From Oscillospiraceae bacterium (lineage in GTDB: Bacteria; Bacillota; Clostridia; Oscillospirales; CAG-272): a DNA stretch of 36,615 nt. The stretch lies in the NCBI GenBank assembly GCA_015064315.1, contig SVSL01000013.1, positions 1-36,615 on the forward strand. Direction: 5' to 3'. This document shows, in pieces, positions 1 through 7,622 of the stretch (position 1 is its first letter; each line of letters begins with the position of its first letter). Position numbers and translations under genes: made by a program. The notes beneath the pieces were generated by a model. The model saw only the letters and a list, made by a program, of their open reading frames with translations. It was not told where the DNA came from and made no database searches.

Positions 1-563
1 GGGGTGGGGAAGGTGTTGTCGATCATCAGCGGAACGCCGTTTGCATGGGCGATCTTAGCGAATTTTTCAATGTCGAGAACCTTGAGGGCGGGGTTGGCGA
101 TGGTCTCACCGAACACCAGCTTGGTGTTGGGACGGAATGCCGCCTGCAATTCTTCCTCGGAGCAGTCGGGGGAAACGAAGGTGACGTCGATTCCCATGCG
201 CTTCAGGGTCACCGAGAAGAGGTTGTAGGTACCGCCGTAGATGGCAGAGGAGGAGATGAAGTGATCTCCGCAGCTGCAGAGGTTAAAGACGGCGAGGAAG
301 GAGGCAGCCATACCCGAGGAGGTCAGCATAGCGGCGGTACCGCCTTCCATTTCGCAAATTTTAGCGGCAACCGAATCGTTGGTGGGATTTTGGAGACGGG
401 TGTAGAAGTATCCGCTGGCTTCCAGATCAAAGAGCTTGCCCATGGCGTCCCCCGAGGCGTACTTGAAGGTGGTGCTTTGAATGATGGGGATCTGACGGGG
501 CTCGCCGTTGCCGGGCTGATAGCCGCCTTGAACGCATTTGGTTCCGATTTTGTAGTTGCTCAT
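1..563 (-). CDS. metY: O-acetylhomoserine sulfhydrylase (MetY), C-terminus outside window
   Basis: PLP-dependent enzyme of the Cys/Met metabolism family. It would make homocysteine from O-acetylhomoserine and sulfide in the cytoplasm. The visible 187 codons begin MSNYKIGTKCVQGGYQPGNG and contain the family landmarks: PIIQSTTF near residue 27, the Y-x-R-x-x-NPT motif that contacts the phosphate of PLP, the SSGMAA loop, and LMIDNTFPTP, whose Asp pairs with the PLP ring nitrogen. The PLP lysine lies beyond the window edge, so the gene is partial because of the window rather than because of damage. The start at 563 is preceded by AGGAGG at good spacing. MetY is preferred over cystathionine gamma-synthase or MetZ from the N-terminal pattern; the exact substrate is inferred. 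Confidence 0.9.
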   Translation of the reverse strand, partial: MSNYKIGTKCVQGGYQPGNGEPRQIPIIQSTTFKYASGDAMGKLFDLEASGYFYTRLQNPTNDSVAAKICEMEGGTAAMLTSSGMAASFLAVFNLCSCGDHFISSSAIYGGTYNLFSVTLKRMGIDVTFVSPDCSEEELQAAFRPNTKLVFGETIANPALKVLDIEKFAKIAHANGVPLMIDNTFPT

Positions 564-579
564 AATAAACCTCCTAATC

Positions 580-612
580 CTTGCGGCAGGGAAAATCCGA
601 AAACGCCGCAAG
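580..612 (-). promoter_or_regulatory. Stem-loop in the metY leader
   Basis: CTTGCGGC and GCCGCAAG form an 8-bp perfect stem with a 17-nt loop, just upstream of the metY ribosome site and downstream of the promoter. It is too small for a SAM riboswitch. It may be an mRNA-stabilising 5' hairpin or a protein or RNA target; the function is inferred. Confidence 0.4.
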
Positions 613-638
613 ATACAATTTTTCATATTAACTTTTTT

Positions 639-667
639 ATTATAGCAAATAAAAAGGAAAAAATCAA
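639..667 (-). promoter_or_regulatory. Predicted sigma-A promoter of metY
   Basis: On the minus strand TTGATT (662-667) is followed after 17 nt by TATAAT (639-644). The start of transcription would lie about 70 nt before the metY start codon. Confidence 0.7.
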
Positions 668-726
668 GAGAAATTTTGCAAATAGTCGACAAAACAAAGA
701 TTTTCCACGTTGTGAAAGTTTTGATA

Positions 727-789
727 AAACTTTTTCAAAAGTTTTTCGTGAGCCGGCGGCGAAACGCCGGTCGCCCGTCGCAACGGGCG
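727..789. repeat. Cluster of three short hairpins
   Basis: Three successive inverted repeats: AAACTTTT/AAAAGTTT (727-744), CCGGCG..CGCCGG (753-770) and CGCCCGT..ACGGGCG (772-789). They sit just upstream of the metY promoter in a gene-free stretch. The style of small hairpins set one after another matches the arrays at 34010-34100 and 36501-36615. Confidence 0.6.
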
Positions 790-820
790 AAACACCCCAA
801 ACGGCATTTCTCTTTTGATA

Positions 821-858
821 GCTTTTCTCTTTGTGCCTTTGGTGTCAAAGAGAAAAGC
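821..858. repeat. 13-bp inverted repeat, hairpin
   Basis: GCTTTTCTCTTTG at 821-833 is the exact reverse complement of 846-858, with a 12-nt loop. No gene lies on either side close enough to assign it as a terminator. Confidence 0.6.
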
Positions 859-893
859 GGCTAAGGAGTCCACGCAACAGAAAGGTTTGGTAC

Positions 894-926
894 AAAAAAG
901 AACGGCGAGCGCTCGCCGTTCTTTTG
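894..926. terminator. Perfect 30-bp palindrome with A and T flanks
   Basis: 896-910 and 911-925 are exact reverse complements (core GAACGGCGAGC/GCTCGCCGTTC), flanked by an A run on the left and a T run on the right. This is the shape of a bidirectional intrinsic terminator. No adjacent gene is seen to use it, so it may be part of the repeat field. Confidence 0.45.
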
Positions 927-1030
927 ATTGTAGGGGTCGACGTCCCCGTCGACCCGTTTTCAACCGATGCTGTCCCAAAAAGGGGCGTCGAGGACGTCGC
1001 CCCCTACGGTCAACATTGATCACATACAAT

Positions 1031-1200
1031 TTCACCATGCGGTGGGGATGCGTCAATCACATCTCGGTAGGGGCGAACTGTGTTCGCCCTCACCGTTCTT
1101 GAAGAAAATTTGAGGATGATGGGCTGTCGAGGGCGCCAGCCCCTACCGGTCGAAATGAAAAGAAACGATTAGCGGTAGGAGACGGCGCCTCGACGTCCCG
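1031..1200. repeat. 170-bp direct repeat, copy 1
   Basis: Matches 1329-1498 along its whole length with about three base differences. It contains three of the GTAGGGG-type palindromes, so several units were duplicated as one block. Confidence 0.9.
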
Positions 1201-1328
1201 TTGTTCGTTTTAGAATGATTTATCGGGAGGGGAGACCCCTCCCCTACAAACATACCTTGTAGGGGCGTGCATTGCACGTCCGTGTTTGTTTTCGGACGAC
1301 CGATGGTCGCCCCTACCTTGAAAAATGA

Positions 1329-1498
1329 TTCACCACGCGGTGGGGATGCGTCAATCACATCTCGGTAGGGGCGAACTGCGTTCGCCCTCACCGTTCTTGA
1401 AGAAAATTTGAGGATGATGGGCTGTCGAGGGCGCCAGCCCCTACCGGTCGAAATGAAAAGAAACGATTAGCGGTAGGGGACGGCGCCTCGACGTCCCG
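1329..1498. repeat. 170-bp direct repeat, copy 2
   Basis: Second copy of the block at 1031-1200, offset by 298 bp. The 128 bp between the copies hold three further palindromes. Confidence 0.9.
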
Positions 1499-1639
1499 GA
1501 AAGCAACAAATTTTGCTTTTTAAACGGCTATTCGTAGGGGCGATTCATGAATCGCCCGTTTTAAAAATGATCGAATCCGTACGGACGGGCGCTTCGTGAA
1601 GCGCCTCTACGAGTTAGTACGCAATTTACAATTCCACGT

Positions 1640-1712
1640 GTCACCCTGAGCGGAGCGCAGCGGAGTCGAACCCCGAAGGGGCAACGCCGCAGGCGTTGGG
1701 GTCTACGAGGGG
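1640..1712. repeat. GC-rich palindromic repeat next to the LRR gene end
   Basis: Contains the CCCTGAGCGGAGCGCAGCGG type of sequence followed by short hairpins CCCCGAAGGGG and CAACGCCGCAGGCGTTG. It lies between the GTAGGGG field and the stop codon of the leucine-rich-repeat gene at 1723. It could help to end that transcript, but no T run follows on the minus strand. Confidence 0.5.
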
Positions 1713-1722
1713 AAAATCAAAT

Positions 1723-2865
1723 TCACCACGCCGCGGGAACACCGTCTACGTATCTCCAATAGTTGCCCGAGGTGGTGGGCTGGGAGGCGGAGTAATAATA
1801 ACGTGTGGCGTTTATGAGGTTTAAGTTGTCTGAATGAATGTTTATTGTTTCCCACTCAGATGCAGTGCCGCAGTAATAAACGGTTTTCAGTTCGGTTTGA
1901 TCACCGCCGAATGTCAAATCACCAATGCTTTTTACACTGCGAGGAATGACCACGCTGGGAAGATTGGTCGCTGCAAATGCCCATCTGCCAATGCTTTCGA
2001 CATGGTCTCCAATATTTACATTTACAAGACCTGTGCAGGAAGCAAACACAAAATCGCCAAGACTTGTTACACTGTCGGGGATGGTAATACTTGCGATCTT
2101 TTTGCAACCGGAGAATGCAAATTCTCCAATGCTTGTTACGCCGTTTCCGAGGTTTATTGTCTTAAGATTTGCACATTCTATAAATGCATATTTACCGATG
2201 CTTTTCACATTGTCGGGAATAGTAATTTCAACAAGTGCGGAACATCTGTCGAAGGCGAATTCGCTGATTTCGGTCAGATTGTTTCCAAGGGTTATACTTG
2301 TCAGAGCGGAGCATTCCGCAAAAATGCTCTCACCAACAGTGGTTACGCCATTGCCGAGAACTACGGTTTTCAAGTTGCGGCACTGTATGAAGGCACGGGA
2401 GTCAATGGTTTTTACGCTGTCTGGAATGGTGATTTCGGTGAGACCAGTGCACTCTGCGAACGCAAAAAATCCAATGCTCGTTATACTATCGGGAATGTCA
2501 ATTTTAGTAATGGCTGCCTCAAAGAAGGCGTTAGAACCAATTTGGGTAACCGTGTATCCGTCAATTCTCTCGGGGATTGTGATTTCCGTATCCGTACAGG
2601 TGCCGATATCTATAATGGTACAAGTTTTTCCGTCTGCGTTGACTTGATAACTCAGACCTGTAGAGCCGGCTACGTCATCCGGGTTGATGGGATTTTCTGT
2701 GGTTCCTGTGGTATCAGCGGTTGTTTCTTCGCCCGGTTGCGTCGAGGCTTCGGTGATTTTTTGCTCGTTTTCTTTTTTTGCTTTTGAATTTGAATCGCAA
2801 GCCGTCAGTAACATTGTGCCACACAGTAGCAGGGCAACGAGAATAAAACTAATCGTTTTTTTCAT
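1723..2865 (-). CDS. BspA-type leucine-rich-repeat lipoprotein
   Basis: Predicted 380-residue exported lipoprotein. Residues 1-23 are a lipoprotein signal (MKKT, hydrophobic core, lipobox LLTAC with Cys23). A Ser/Thr/Glu-rich linker follows to about residue 85, then about ten LRR_5 (BspA-like) repeats of roughly 23 residues with the pattern I-x-I-P-x-S-V-x-S-I-G-x-x-A-F-x-x-C-x-x-L. The protein ends in YWRYVDGVPAAW, almost the same ending as the protein at 19842-22544. The start at 2865 was chosen over a longer frame because of AAAGGAGA upstream and the signal peptide. It lies 20 bp behind the M20 peptidase and is probably co-transcribed with it. Such repeats usually mediate surface binding; the ligand cannot be told. 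Confidence 0.88.
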   Translation of the reverse strand: MKKTISFILVALLLCGTMLLTACDSNSKAKKENEQKITEASTQPGEETTADTTGTTENPINPDDVAGSTGLSYQVNADGKTCTIIDIGTCTDTEITIPERIDGYTVTQIGSNAFFEAAITKIDIPDSITSIGFFAFAECTGLTEITIPDSVKTIDSRAFIQCRNLKTVVLGNGVTTVGESIFAECSALTSITLGNNLTEISEFAFDRCSALVEITIPDNVKSIGKYAFIECANLKTINLGNGVTSIGEFAFSGCKKIASITIPDSVTSLGDFVFASCTGLVNVNIGDHVESIGRWAFAATNLPSVVIPRSVKSIGDLTFGGDQTELKTVYYCGTASEWETINIHSDNLNLINATRYYYSASQPTTSGNYWRYVDGVPAAW

Positions 2866-2885
2866 TACAATATCTCCTTTTTGTT

Positions 2886-3992
2886 TCAAAAATACGACTC
2901 CACCAGCTTCAACGCCGCTGTGAGGCCGGGGGCGAGGGAAGCTTTGACGATATATTCCTCGGTGGTGTGCAGACCCGCGCCGCCGATAAAGCCGGGGCAA
3001 ATGGCGGGGATGCCCATGGAGAGGGGCAGGTTGGCATCGGTGGAGCCGGAGGTGCGATTCGGGGTGGTGATCTCCTTCAAGACACCTTCCACACGCTCAA
3101 TGAGTGCCAGCTGTGCCGCGGGATCTACGTCCTTTGCGCAGGGGCGCTCGCCAATGGATGTGACGGTGATGCGGTATTGTTCTTGGAATTTCTCAATGAT
3201 GCGATTGAATTTCGCCTTCATGTAGTCAAGATTCTCGGCGTTGTCGGAACGGAACTCATAGAGCAGCTCGCAATGCTGGGCGATGCTGTTGACGGTGGTG
3301 CCGCCGCTGATGTTGCCGAAATTGAAGGTGGTGATATCCTCCCCCGGCAGGGGGATACCCTGCAGAGCGGAAATGAGCTCCGCCATAACGGAAATGGCGT
3401 TGGCGTTGCCAAAATTCCAAAGAGAGTGCCCTCCCTCGGTGTCCACCGCGATGCGATAGCGGGAGGAGCCCACCGCCTTGACGTTCAGAAGCTCCCGATA
3501 GCCGTCAAAGGTGATCATCTCCTTCAGCTCCTTGCCGTACTTCTCCATGAGGGCGCGGCATCCCTTGAGGTTGCCCTGTCCCTCCTCGCAGGAGTTGGCG
3601 GCAAAGATGAAGCGGAGATTCTTGGGCGGATTCTGCGAAGCATATTTGGCGCAGAGCAGAATCATGGCAACGTGGGCGGTGTCGTCTCCAATGCCGGGGC
3701 AATAGAGCCTTCCGTCGTGCTCGGTGACCGCCAAGGGAGTGTCCTCGTCAAAGACGATATCGGTATGCGCCATGAAAAGAACCGCAGGCTTGGAGGGGTC
3801 TCCAAGAATACAGATCACATTCTTGGCGTCGTCGATATAGGCATCCTTTGAGACGTTTTTGTGAAGCCACGCAAGGCAGTATTCCGCGCGCTTCTCCTCG
3901 TGATGGGAGGGGGAGGGGATGACCGCAAGCTCCTGCGTCAGGCGCAAAAGCTCCTCGTGGTGAACCTTTGCAAAATGTTGAAAGTTGGGCAT
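2886..3992 (-). CDS. M20 family metallopeptidase / amidohydrolase
   Basis: 368 residues, normal size for the M20 family (two-zinc peptidases and deacylases of the cytoplasm). Visible metal and catalytic residues: His76 and Asp78 in MAHTDIV, Asp103/104 in GIGDD, the Glu136-Glu137 pair in SCEEG, and His342 in GAGLHTTEE near the C-terminus. The lid-domain region around residues 180-280 contains GGHS and NISGGTTVNS. The start at 3992 has GAGG five to six bases upstream; the longer frame has no ribosome site. The substrate (dipeptide, tripeptide or acylated amino acid) cannot be decided. It is the first gene of a likely two-gene unit with the LRR lipoprotein. Confidence 0.9.
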   Translation of the reverse strand: MPNFQHFAKVHHEELLRLTQELAVIPSPSHHEEKRAEYCLAWLHKNVSKDAYIDDAKNVICILGDPSKPAVLFMAHTDIVFDEDTPLAVTEHDGRLYCPGIGDDTAHVAMILLCAKYASQNPPKNLRFIFAANSCEEGQGNLKGCRALMEKYGKELKEMITFDGYRELLNVKAVGSSRYRIAVDTEGGHSLWNFGNANAISVMAELISALQGIPLPGEDITTFNFGNISGGTTVNSIAQHCELLYEFRSDNAENLDYMKAKFNRIIEKFQEQYRITVTSIGERPCAKDVDPAAQLALIERVEGVLKEITTPNRTSGSTDANLPLSMGIPAICPGFIGGAGLHTTEEYIVKASLAPGLTAALKLVESYF

Positions 3993-4102
3993 GGTAGAAC
4001 CTCGTTTTATTATTATTTGCAAACGATAGATGCTTTGCCTTTGGGAAGAGTAATATTTTAGCATCTTGCTCGGAAGGCGATATCATTCACTTGAAAAATC
4101 AG

Positions 4103-4213
4103 AAAGGCTCTCCCTTTGGGAGAGCTGGCGCCGAAGGCGACTGAGAGGGGGGTGCGCAAAAAGCCCTCTCCGTCACGCTGCGCGTGCCACCTCCCCCAAA
4201 GGGGGAGGCTTAC
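4103..4213. repeat. MITE-like inverted-repeat element, copy A
   Basis: Two half-elements face each other: 4103-4149 starts AAAGGCTCTCCCTTTGGGAG and ends GAGAGGG, and 4164-4213 starts CCCTCTCCGTCACG and ends GGGGGAGGCTTAC. Each half has its own hairpin at the outer end. Relatives lie at 15429-15557 and 24989-25089. It occupies most of the gap between the M20 gene start and hisIE. No transposase is nearby, as for non-autonomous elements. Confidence 0.8.
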
Positions 4214-4271
4214 GCAGTTTCCATGATCTCAATGAAAACCGCAAAAAATAATCGCGTAAGAGCAGAGCTTC

Positions 4272-4925
4272 TTATTTCGTCATCTTTTCCTGCTTGACCT
4301 TGTGGTCGATGACGTGACGGGAGGCAAGCTCCTTGTGAATATCCTCCAGAGAAATGCCCATCTGGATCATCAGCACCATCACGTGGTAGGCAAGATCCGC
4401 GATCTCGTAGATGGTTTCCTTCTTATCGTCTGCCTTGCCGGCGATGATGACCTCGGTGCATTCCTCGCCCACCTTCTTGAGGATCTTGTCAATTCCCTTT
4501 TCAAAGAGATAGGTGGTGTAGGAGCCCTCCTTCTTTTCGGTCTTTCTGCCCTCGATCAGCTTGGAAAGACCCTCCAGAGAGAACTCGTGAAGCTCCTCGC
4601 TCTCCCAAACGGGCTTTTCAAAGCAGGAGAAGCTACCCGTGTGGCAGGCGGGTCCGTCGGGCTCTACCATAACCACCAGCGCGTCGTTGTCACAGTCGGC
4701 GGTGATGGAAACGATGTGCTGATAGTTTCCGCTGGTCTCGCCCTTGAGCCAAAGCTCCTGACGGGAGCGACTCCAGAAGCAGGTCAGCCCCTTTTCCATG
4801 GAGATCTTGAGGCTTTCGCGATTCATATATGCAAGGGTCAGCACCTTTTTGGAGATGGCGTCTACCACGATGGCGGGGATCAGACCCTTTTCGTCAAATT
4901 TCAGTTCGTCTACGTTCAACATCAT
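4272..4925 (-). CDS. hisIE: Bifunctional phosphoribosyl-AMP cyclohydrolase / phosphoribosyl-ATP pyrophosphatase (HisIE)
   Basis: 217-residue fusion that performs steps 2 and 3 of histidine synthesis. HisI domain about 1-110: [17 protein letters not shown] at 51-67, the metal-binding Asp cluster DCDND at 77-81, and Cys78, Cys94 and Cys101 for zinc. HisE domain about 115-210: [13 protein letters not shown] at 150-162 and EIADLAYH at 174-181, the MazG-like magnesium site. The start is ATG 4925, six bases after AAAGGA; a TTG at 4940 is in frame but lies before the ribosome site. Last gene of the operon, 18 bp after hisF. I see no convincing terminator behind it. Confidence 0.96.
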   Translation of the reverse strand: MMLNVDELKFDEKGLIPAIVVDAISKKVLTLAYMNRESLKISMEKGLTCFWSRSRQELWLKGETSGNYQHIVSITADCDNDALVVMVEPDGPACHTGSFSCFEKPVWESEELHEFSLEGLSKLIEGRKTEKKEGSYTTYLFEKGIDKILKKVGEECTEVIIAGKADDKKETIYEIADLAYHVMVLMIQMGISLEDIHKELASRHVIDHKVKQEKMTK

Positions 4926-4943
4926 GTTTTGTCCTTTCAAAAA

Positions 4944-5702
4944 TCAAATACGCATGGGAATGCCGTTGCTTTTCAGCTCTTTTTTCAGATCGCTGATCTG
5001 AACCTCTCCAAAATGGAAGATCGAAGCCGCAAGACCCGCGTCCACCTTGGGAAGGGTCTTAAAGAGGGTGGTGAAGTCATGGGTACAGCCCGCGCCGCCC
5101 GAGGCGATGACGGGAACAGACACGGCGTTGCAGACCGCGTCCAGCATTTCCAGATCGAAGCCTTTTTTCACGCCGTCGGTGTCAATGGAGTTGACCACGA
5201 TCTCGCCCGCGCCCGCGTCGACGCCGCGCTTGATCCATTCAATGGCTTCCATGCCGGTGTTTTCTCTTCCGCCCTTGGCGAACACGCGGAACACGCCGTT
5301 CACGCGCTTGACGTCCACCGAGAGCACCACGCATTGGTCACCGTAGCGCTTTGCCGCCTCACCGATGAGGGCGGGGTTGCGGATGGCGCCCGAATTGACG
5401 CTGACCTTGTCGGCGCCGCACTTGAGCACGCGGTCAAAGTCCTCCACGGTGTTGATGCCGCCGCCCACCGTCAGAGGGATGAAGACGGTTCTTGCGGCTT
5501 CGCAGAGGATGTCGGTAAAGAGCTGACGCCCCTCGGCGGAGGCGGTGATATCATAGAATACCAGCTCATCGGCGCCGTTGTCACTGTAAAACTTGGCAAG
5601 CTCCACGGGGGAGGAGACGTCGGAGAGTCCCAAAAAATTCACGCCCTTGACCACACGTCCGTTCTTGACGTCCAGGCAGGGGATAATTCTTTTCGTAATC
5701 AT
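4944..5702 (-). CDS. hisF: Imidazole glycerol phosphate synthase, cyclase subunit HisF
   Basis: 252 residues, full length for this (beta/alpha)8 barrel. It uses ammonia supplied by HisH to turn PRFAR into imidazole glycerol phosphate and AICAR. The catalytic aspartates are visible: Asp11 in PCLDVKNG and Asp130 in LSVDVKR. The phosphate-binding loops TVGGGI and VIASGGAG are present. The start codon overlaps the hisA stop by four bases, so translation is probably coupled. Confidence 0.97.
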   Translation of the reverse strand: MITKRIIPCLDVKNGRVVKGVNFLGLSDVSSPVELAKFYSDNGADELVFYDITASAEGRQLFTDILCEAARTVFIPLTVGGGINTVEDFDRVLKCGADKVSVNSGAIRNPALIGEAAKRYGDQCVVLSVDVKRVNGVFRVFAKGGRENTGMEAIEWIKRGVDAGAGEIVVNSIDTDGVKKGFDLEMLDAVCNAVSVPVIASGGAGCTHDFTTLFKTLPKVDAGLAASIFHFGEVQISDLKKELKSNGIPMRI

Positions 5703-6412
5703 TTTGCCACCTCGATCGCGCGGGGGAGATCAATGGCTCCCGTGTAGTAGGCTTTGCCGATGATGGCACCGTAAAGGTCGAGCTTTGCCAGCTTTTCCAC
5801 GTCCTCCATGGAGGAAACGCCGCCGGAGGCGATGATCTGCAGATCAAACCGACGGGAAAGCTCTCTGTAAAGCGCGTGATTGGTTCCCATCATGGCGCCG
5901 TCCTTGGAGATATCGGTGCAGATGACGGTGCGCACGCCCAGCTTCTGGAGCTTTTCGCAGAAGGGGATGGCGTCCAGCTCGGATGCCACCGTCCAGCCCT
6001 TAATGGCAACCTTGCCGTCCTTGATGTCCACGCCCACGGCGATCTTTTCCCCGTAGGCGGCGAGAGCTTCCCGAAGGAAATCCTCATCGGTAACGGCGGC
6101 GGTGCCGAGAATCACACGGCTCACGCCGGCATCCAGATAGGTCTTGACGGTTTCCATGCTGCGAATGCCGCCGCCCACCTCGGCAGAAAGTCCGGATGCG
6201 GCAACGATCCTCTTTACGGTTTCCAGATTGGGGGTGCTTCCGCTCTTGGCGCCCTCCAGATCCACCAGATGGATCCACTTGGCACCGGCGTTGGCAAAGT
6301 CGAGGGCGATTTCCTCGGGATGCTCACTGTAAACCGTCATTTGGGCGTAGTCGCCGCGCAAGAGGCGCACGGCTTTGCCCTCGTATAAATCGATTGCGGG
6401 AAAGATCAGCAT
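5699..6412 (-). CDS. hisA: ProFAR isomerase HisA
   Basis: 237 residues, full length. It converts 5'-ProFAR to PRFAR by an Amadori rearrangement. Asp8 in FPAIDLYEG and Asp129 in VGVDIKDG are the acid/base pair, and the barrel phosphate loops EVGGGIRS and IIASGGVSS are seen. It overlaps hisF by 4 bp and hisH by 7 bp inside the histidine operon. Confidence 0.97.
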   Translation of the reverse strand: MLIFPAIDLYEGKAVRLLRGDYAQMTVYSEHPEEIALDFANAGAKWIHLVDLEGAKSGSTPNLETVKRIVAASGLSAEVGGGIRSMETVKTYLDAGVSRVILGTAAVTDEDFLREALAAYGEKIAVGVDIKDGKVAIKGWTVASELDAIPFCEKLQKLGVRTVICTDISKDGAMMGTNHALYRELSRRFDLQIIASGGVSSMEDVEKLAKLDLYGAIIGKAYYTGAIDLPRAIEVAK

Positions 6413-7035
6413 AGGGAAGTTTCCTCCGTTTCACAAAAGGCGCGCAGAATATTCAGCCCTACGTTTCCGCTTTTTTCGGGATGGAACTGGCAACCAAAGA
6501 CGTTGTTTTTTGCCACGGCGGCGGTCAGCGGAGCGCCGTATTCGGCGGTGGCTACCACCGAATCCTTGCAGCCCGTGGCGTAAAAGGAATGCACAAAATA
6601 GACGTGATCGCCCTCGTTCAGATACTTGAACAGAGGACAGTCGTTTTTTTCAAAGTGCAGGGCGTTCCAGCCGATGTGGGGGATCTTGTAATCGGCGGGG
6701 ATCACGTCGGCAATGGGACGGATCTCGCCCTCGATGAGTCCAAGACCCTCGTGCTCGCCGTATTCAAGGCTTTTTTCAAAGAGGAGCTGCATACCAAGGC
6801 AGATGCCGAGGAGCGGCTTTCCCTTTTTCACTTCCTCCTTGATAAAATCGGCAAGTCCGCTCGCCCGGAGCTTTTCCGCCGCGTCTCCAAAGGCTCCCAC
6901 GCCGGGGAGCAGGATGCGATCGGCTTTTTTCAGCTCCTCGGGATTTGAGCTGACAAAGGCGTCGGCACCGATGGCAACCAAGGAAGAGCGCAGAGAAAAG
7001 AGATTTCCCACGCCGTAATCAACGATTCCAACCAT
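6406..7035 (-). CDS. hisH: Imidazole glycerol phosphate synthase, glutaminase subunit HisH
   Basis: 209-residue class I glutamine amidotransferase that feeds ammonia to HisF. The triad is visible: Cys79 in LLGICLGMQL, His185 and Glu187 in CQFHPEKSG. The N-terminal DYGVGNL and the oxyanion-strand motif LPGVGAFG are typical. The start shares one base with the hisB stop (TGATG), again suggesting translational coupling. Confidence 0.97.
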   Translation of the reverse strand: MVGIVDYGVGNLFSLRSSLVAIGADAFVSSNPEELKKADRILLPGVGAFGDAAEKLRASGLADFIKEEVKKGKPLLGICLGMQLLFEKSLEYGEHEGLGLIEGEIRPIADVIPADYKIPHIGWNALHFEKNDCPLFKYLNEGDHVYFVHSFYATGCKDSVVATAEYGAPLTAAVAKNNVFGCQFHPEKSGNVGLNILRAFCETEETSLC

Positions 7036-7622
7036 CAGAGTACCCCCTTTGTGGAAGGGATCTCATTGGCAAACTGCTTGTCAATGGCAACGGCGGAGCG
7101 CAGAGAACGCGCCACCGATTTGAAGGCTCCCTCAATGATATGGTGGGAGTTTTCTCCCGCCAGCTGTTGAAAATGGACCGTGGATTGGGAGGTGCGGGTA
7201 AAGGCAAGCCAGAATTCCTTGACCAGCTCGGTATCAAAGCTGCCAACCTTTTGGGTGGGGATCTCGAGATCGAAGCGCAGGTAGGATCTGCCCGAGAGAT
7301 CAACGGCGGTAAGGATCAGGGTCTCGTCCATGGGCAGGATCATGGAGCCGTAGCGATAGACGCCCTTTTTGTCGCCCAGTGCCTCGGCAAACGCCTGTCC
7401 CAGCACAATACCGATGTCCTCCACCGTGTGGTGGTCGTCCACCTGCGTGTCGCCGTTGCAGGTGAGGGTCAGGTCAAATCTGCCGTGACGGGCAAACAGG
7501 GTGAGCATATGGTCGAGAAAGCCGCATCCGCTGTTGATCTCGGATGCTCCCGTACCGTCAAGATTGAGGGTGAGGGAGATATCGGTCTCCGCCGTGCGGC
7601 GGTTGATGGTAGATGTTCTCAT
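7035..7622 (-). CDS. hisB: Imidazoleglycerol-phosphate dehydratase HisB
   Basis: 195 residues, the monofunctional dehydratase form without the N-terminal histidinol-phosphatase domain found in enterobacterial HisB. Manganese-binding histidine motifs DHM, DDHHTVED and GENSHHIIE are present. The start at 7622 (MRTSTINRRTAETD) was taken because GGAGGAAC precedes it; a longer frame would run into hisC. The start overlaps the hisC stop by 4 bp. Histidinol-phosphate phosphatase must be encoded elsewhere. Confidence 0.96.
   Translation of the reverse strand: MRTSTINRRTAETDISLTLNLDGTGASEINSGCGFLDHMLTLFARHGRFDLTLTCNGDTQVDDHHTVEDIGIVLGQAFAEALGDKKGVYRYGSMILPMDETLILTAVDLSGRSYLRFDLEIPTQKVGSFDTELVKEFWLAFTRTSQSTVHFQQLAGENSHHIIEGAFKSVARSLRSAVAIDKQFANEIPSTKGVL

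Larger units (their letters stand above)
930..1610. repeat. Field of GTAGGGG-type palindromic repeats
   Basis: About thirteen short palindromes with a constant GTAGGGG (or CCCCTAC) end and variable arms lie here. Examples start near 930, 982, 1067, 1121, 1173, 1225, 1259, 1293, 1534 and 1586. Typical forms are GGGGCGTCGAGGACGTCGCC and GGGCGATTCATGAATCGCCC. The same family occurs at 30497-31139 and 33160-33183. No gene with a ribosome site is visible in the stretch; apparent reading frames are products of the repeats. Function is unknown; REP-like or MITE-like spread is a reasonable inference. Confidence 0.85.

Noticed and set aside
45..818. Long plus-strand frame opposite metY (and similar frames opposite the his, arg and LRR genes)
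   Set aside because: It lies antisense to a gene with clear motifs, lacks a ribosome site and matches no family.
664..1391. Several frames of 60-130 codons in the repeat field
   Set aside because: They are translations of GTAGGGG palindromes and the 170-bp duplication; none has a promoter and ribosome site.
3998..4100. Promoter for the M20-LRR lipoprotein unit
   Set aside because: AT-rich sequence is present, but no hexamer pair stands out enough to report.
4213..4271. Terminator behind hisIE
   Set aside because: Only a weak bulged stem (AAGAAGC/GCTCTT) is seen, with no solid T run close to it.
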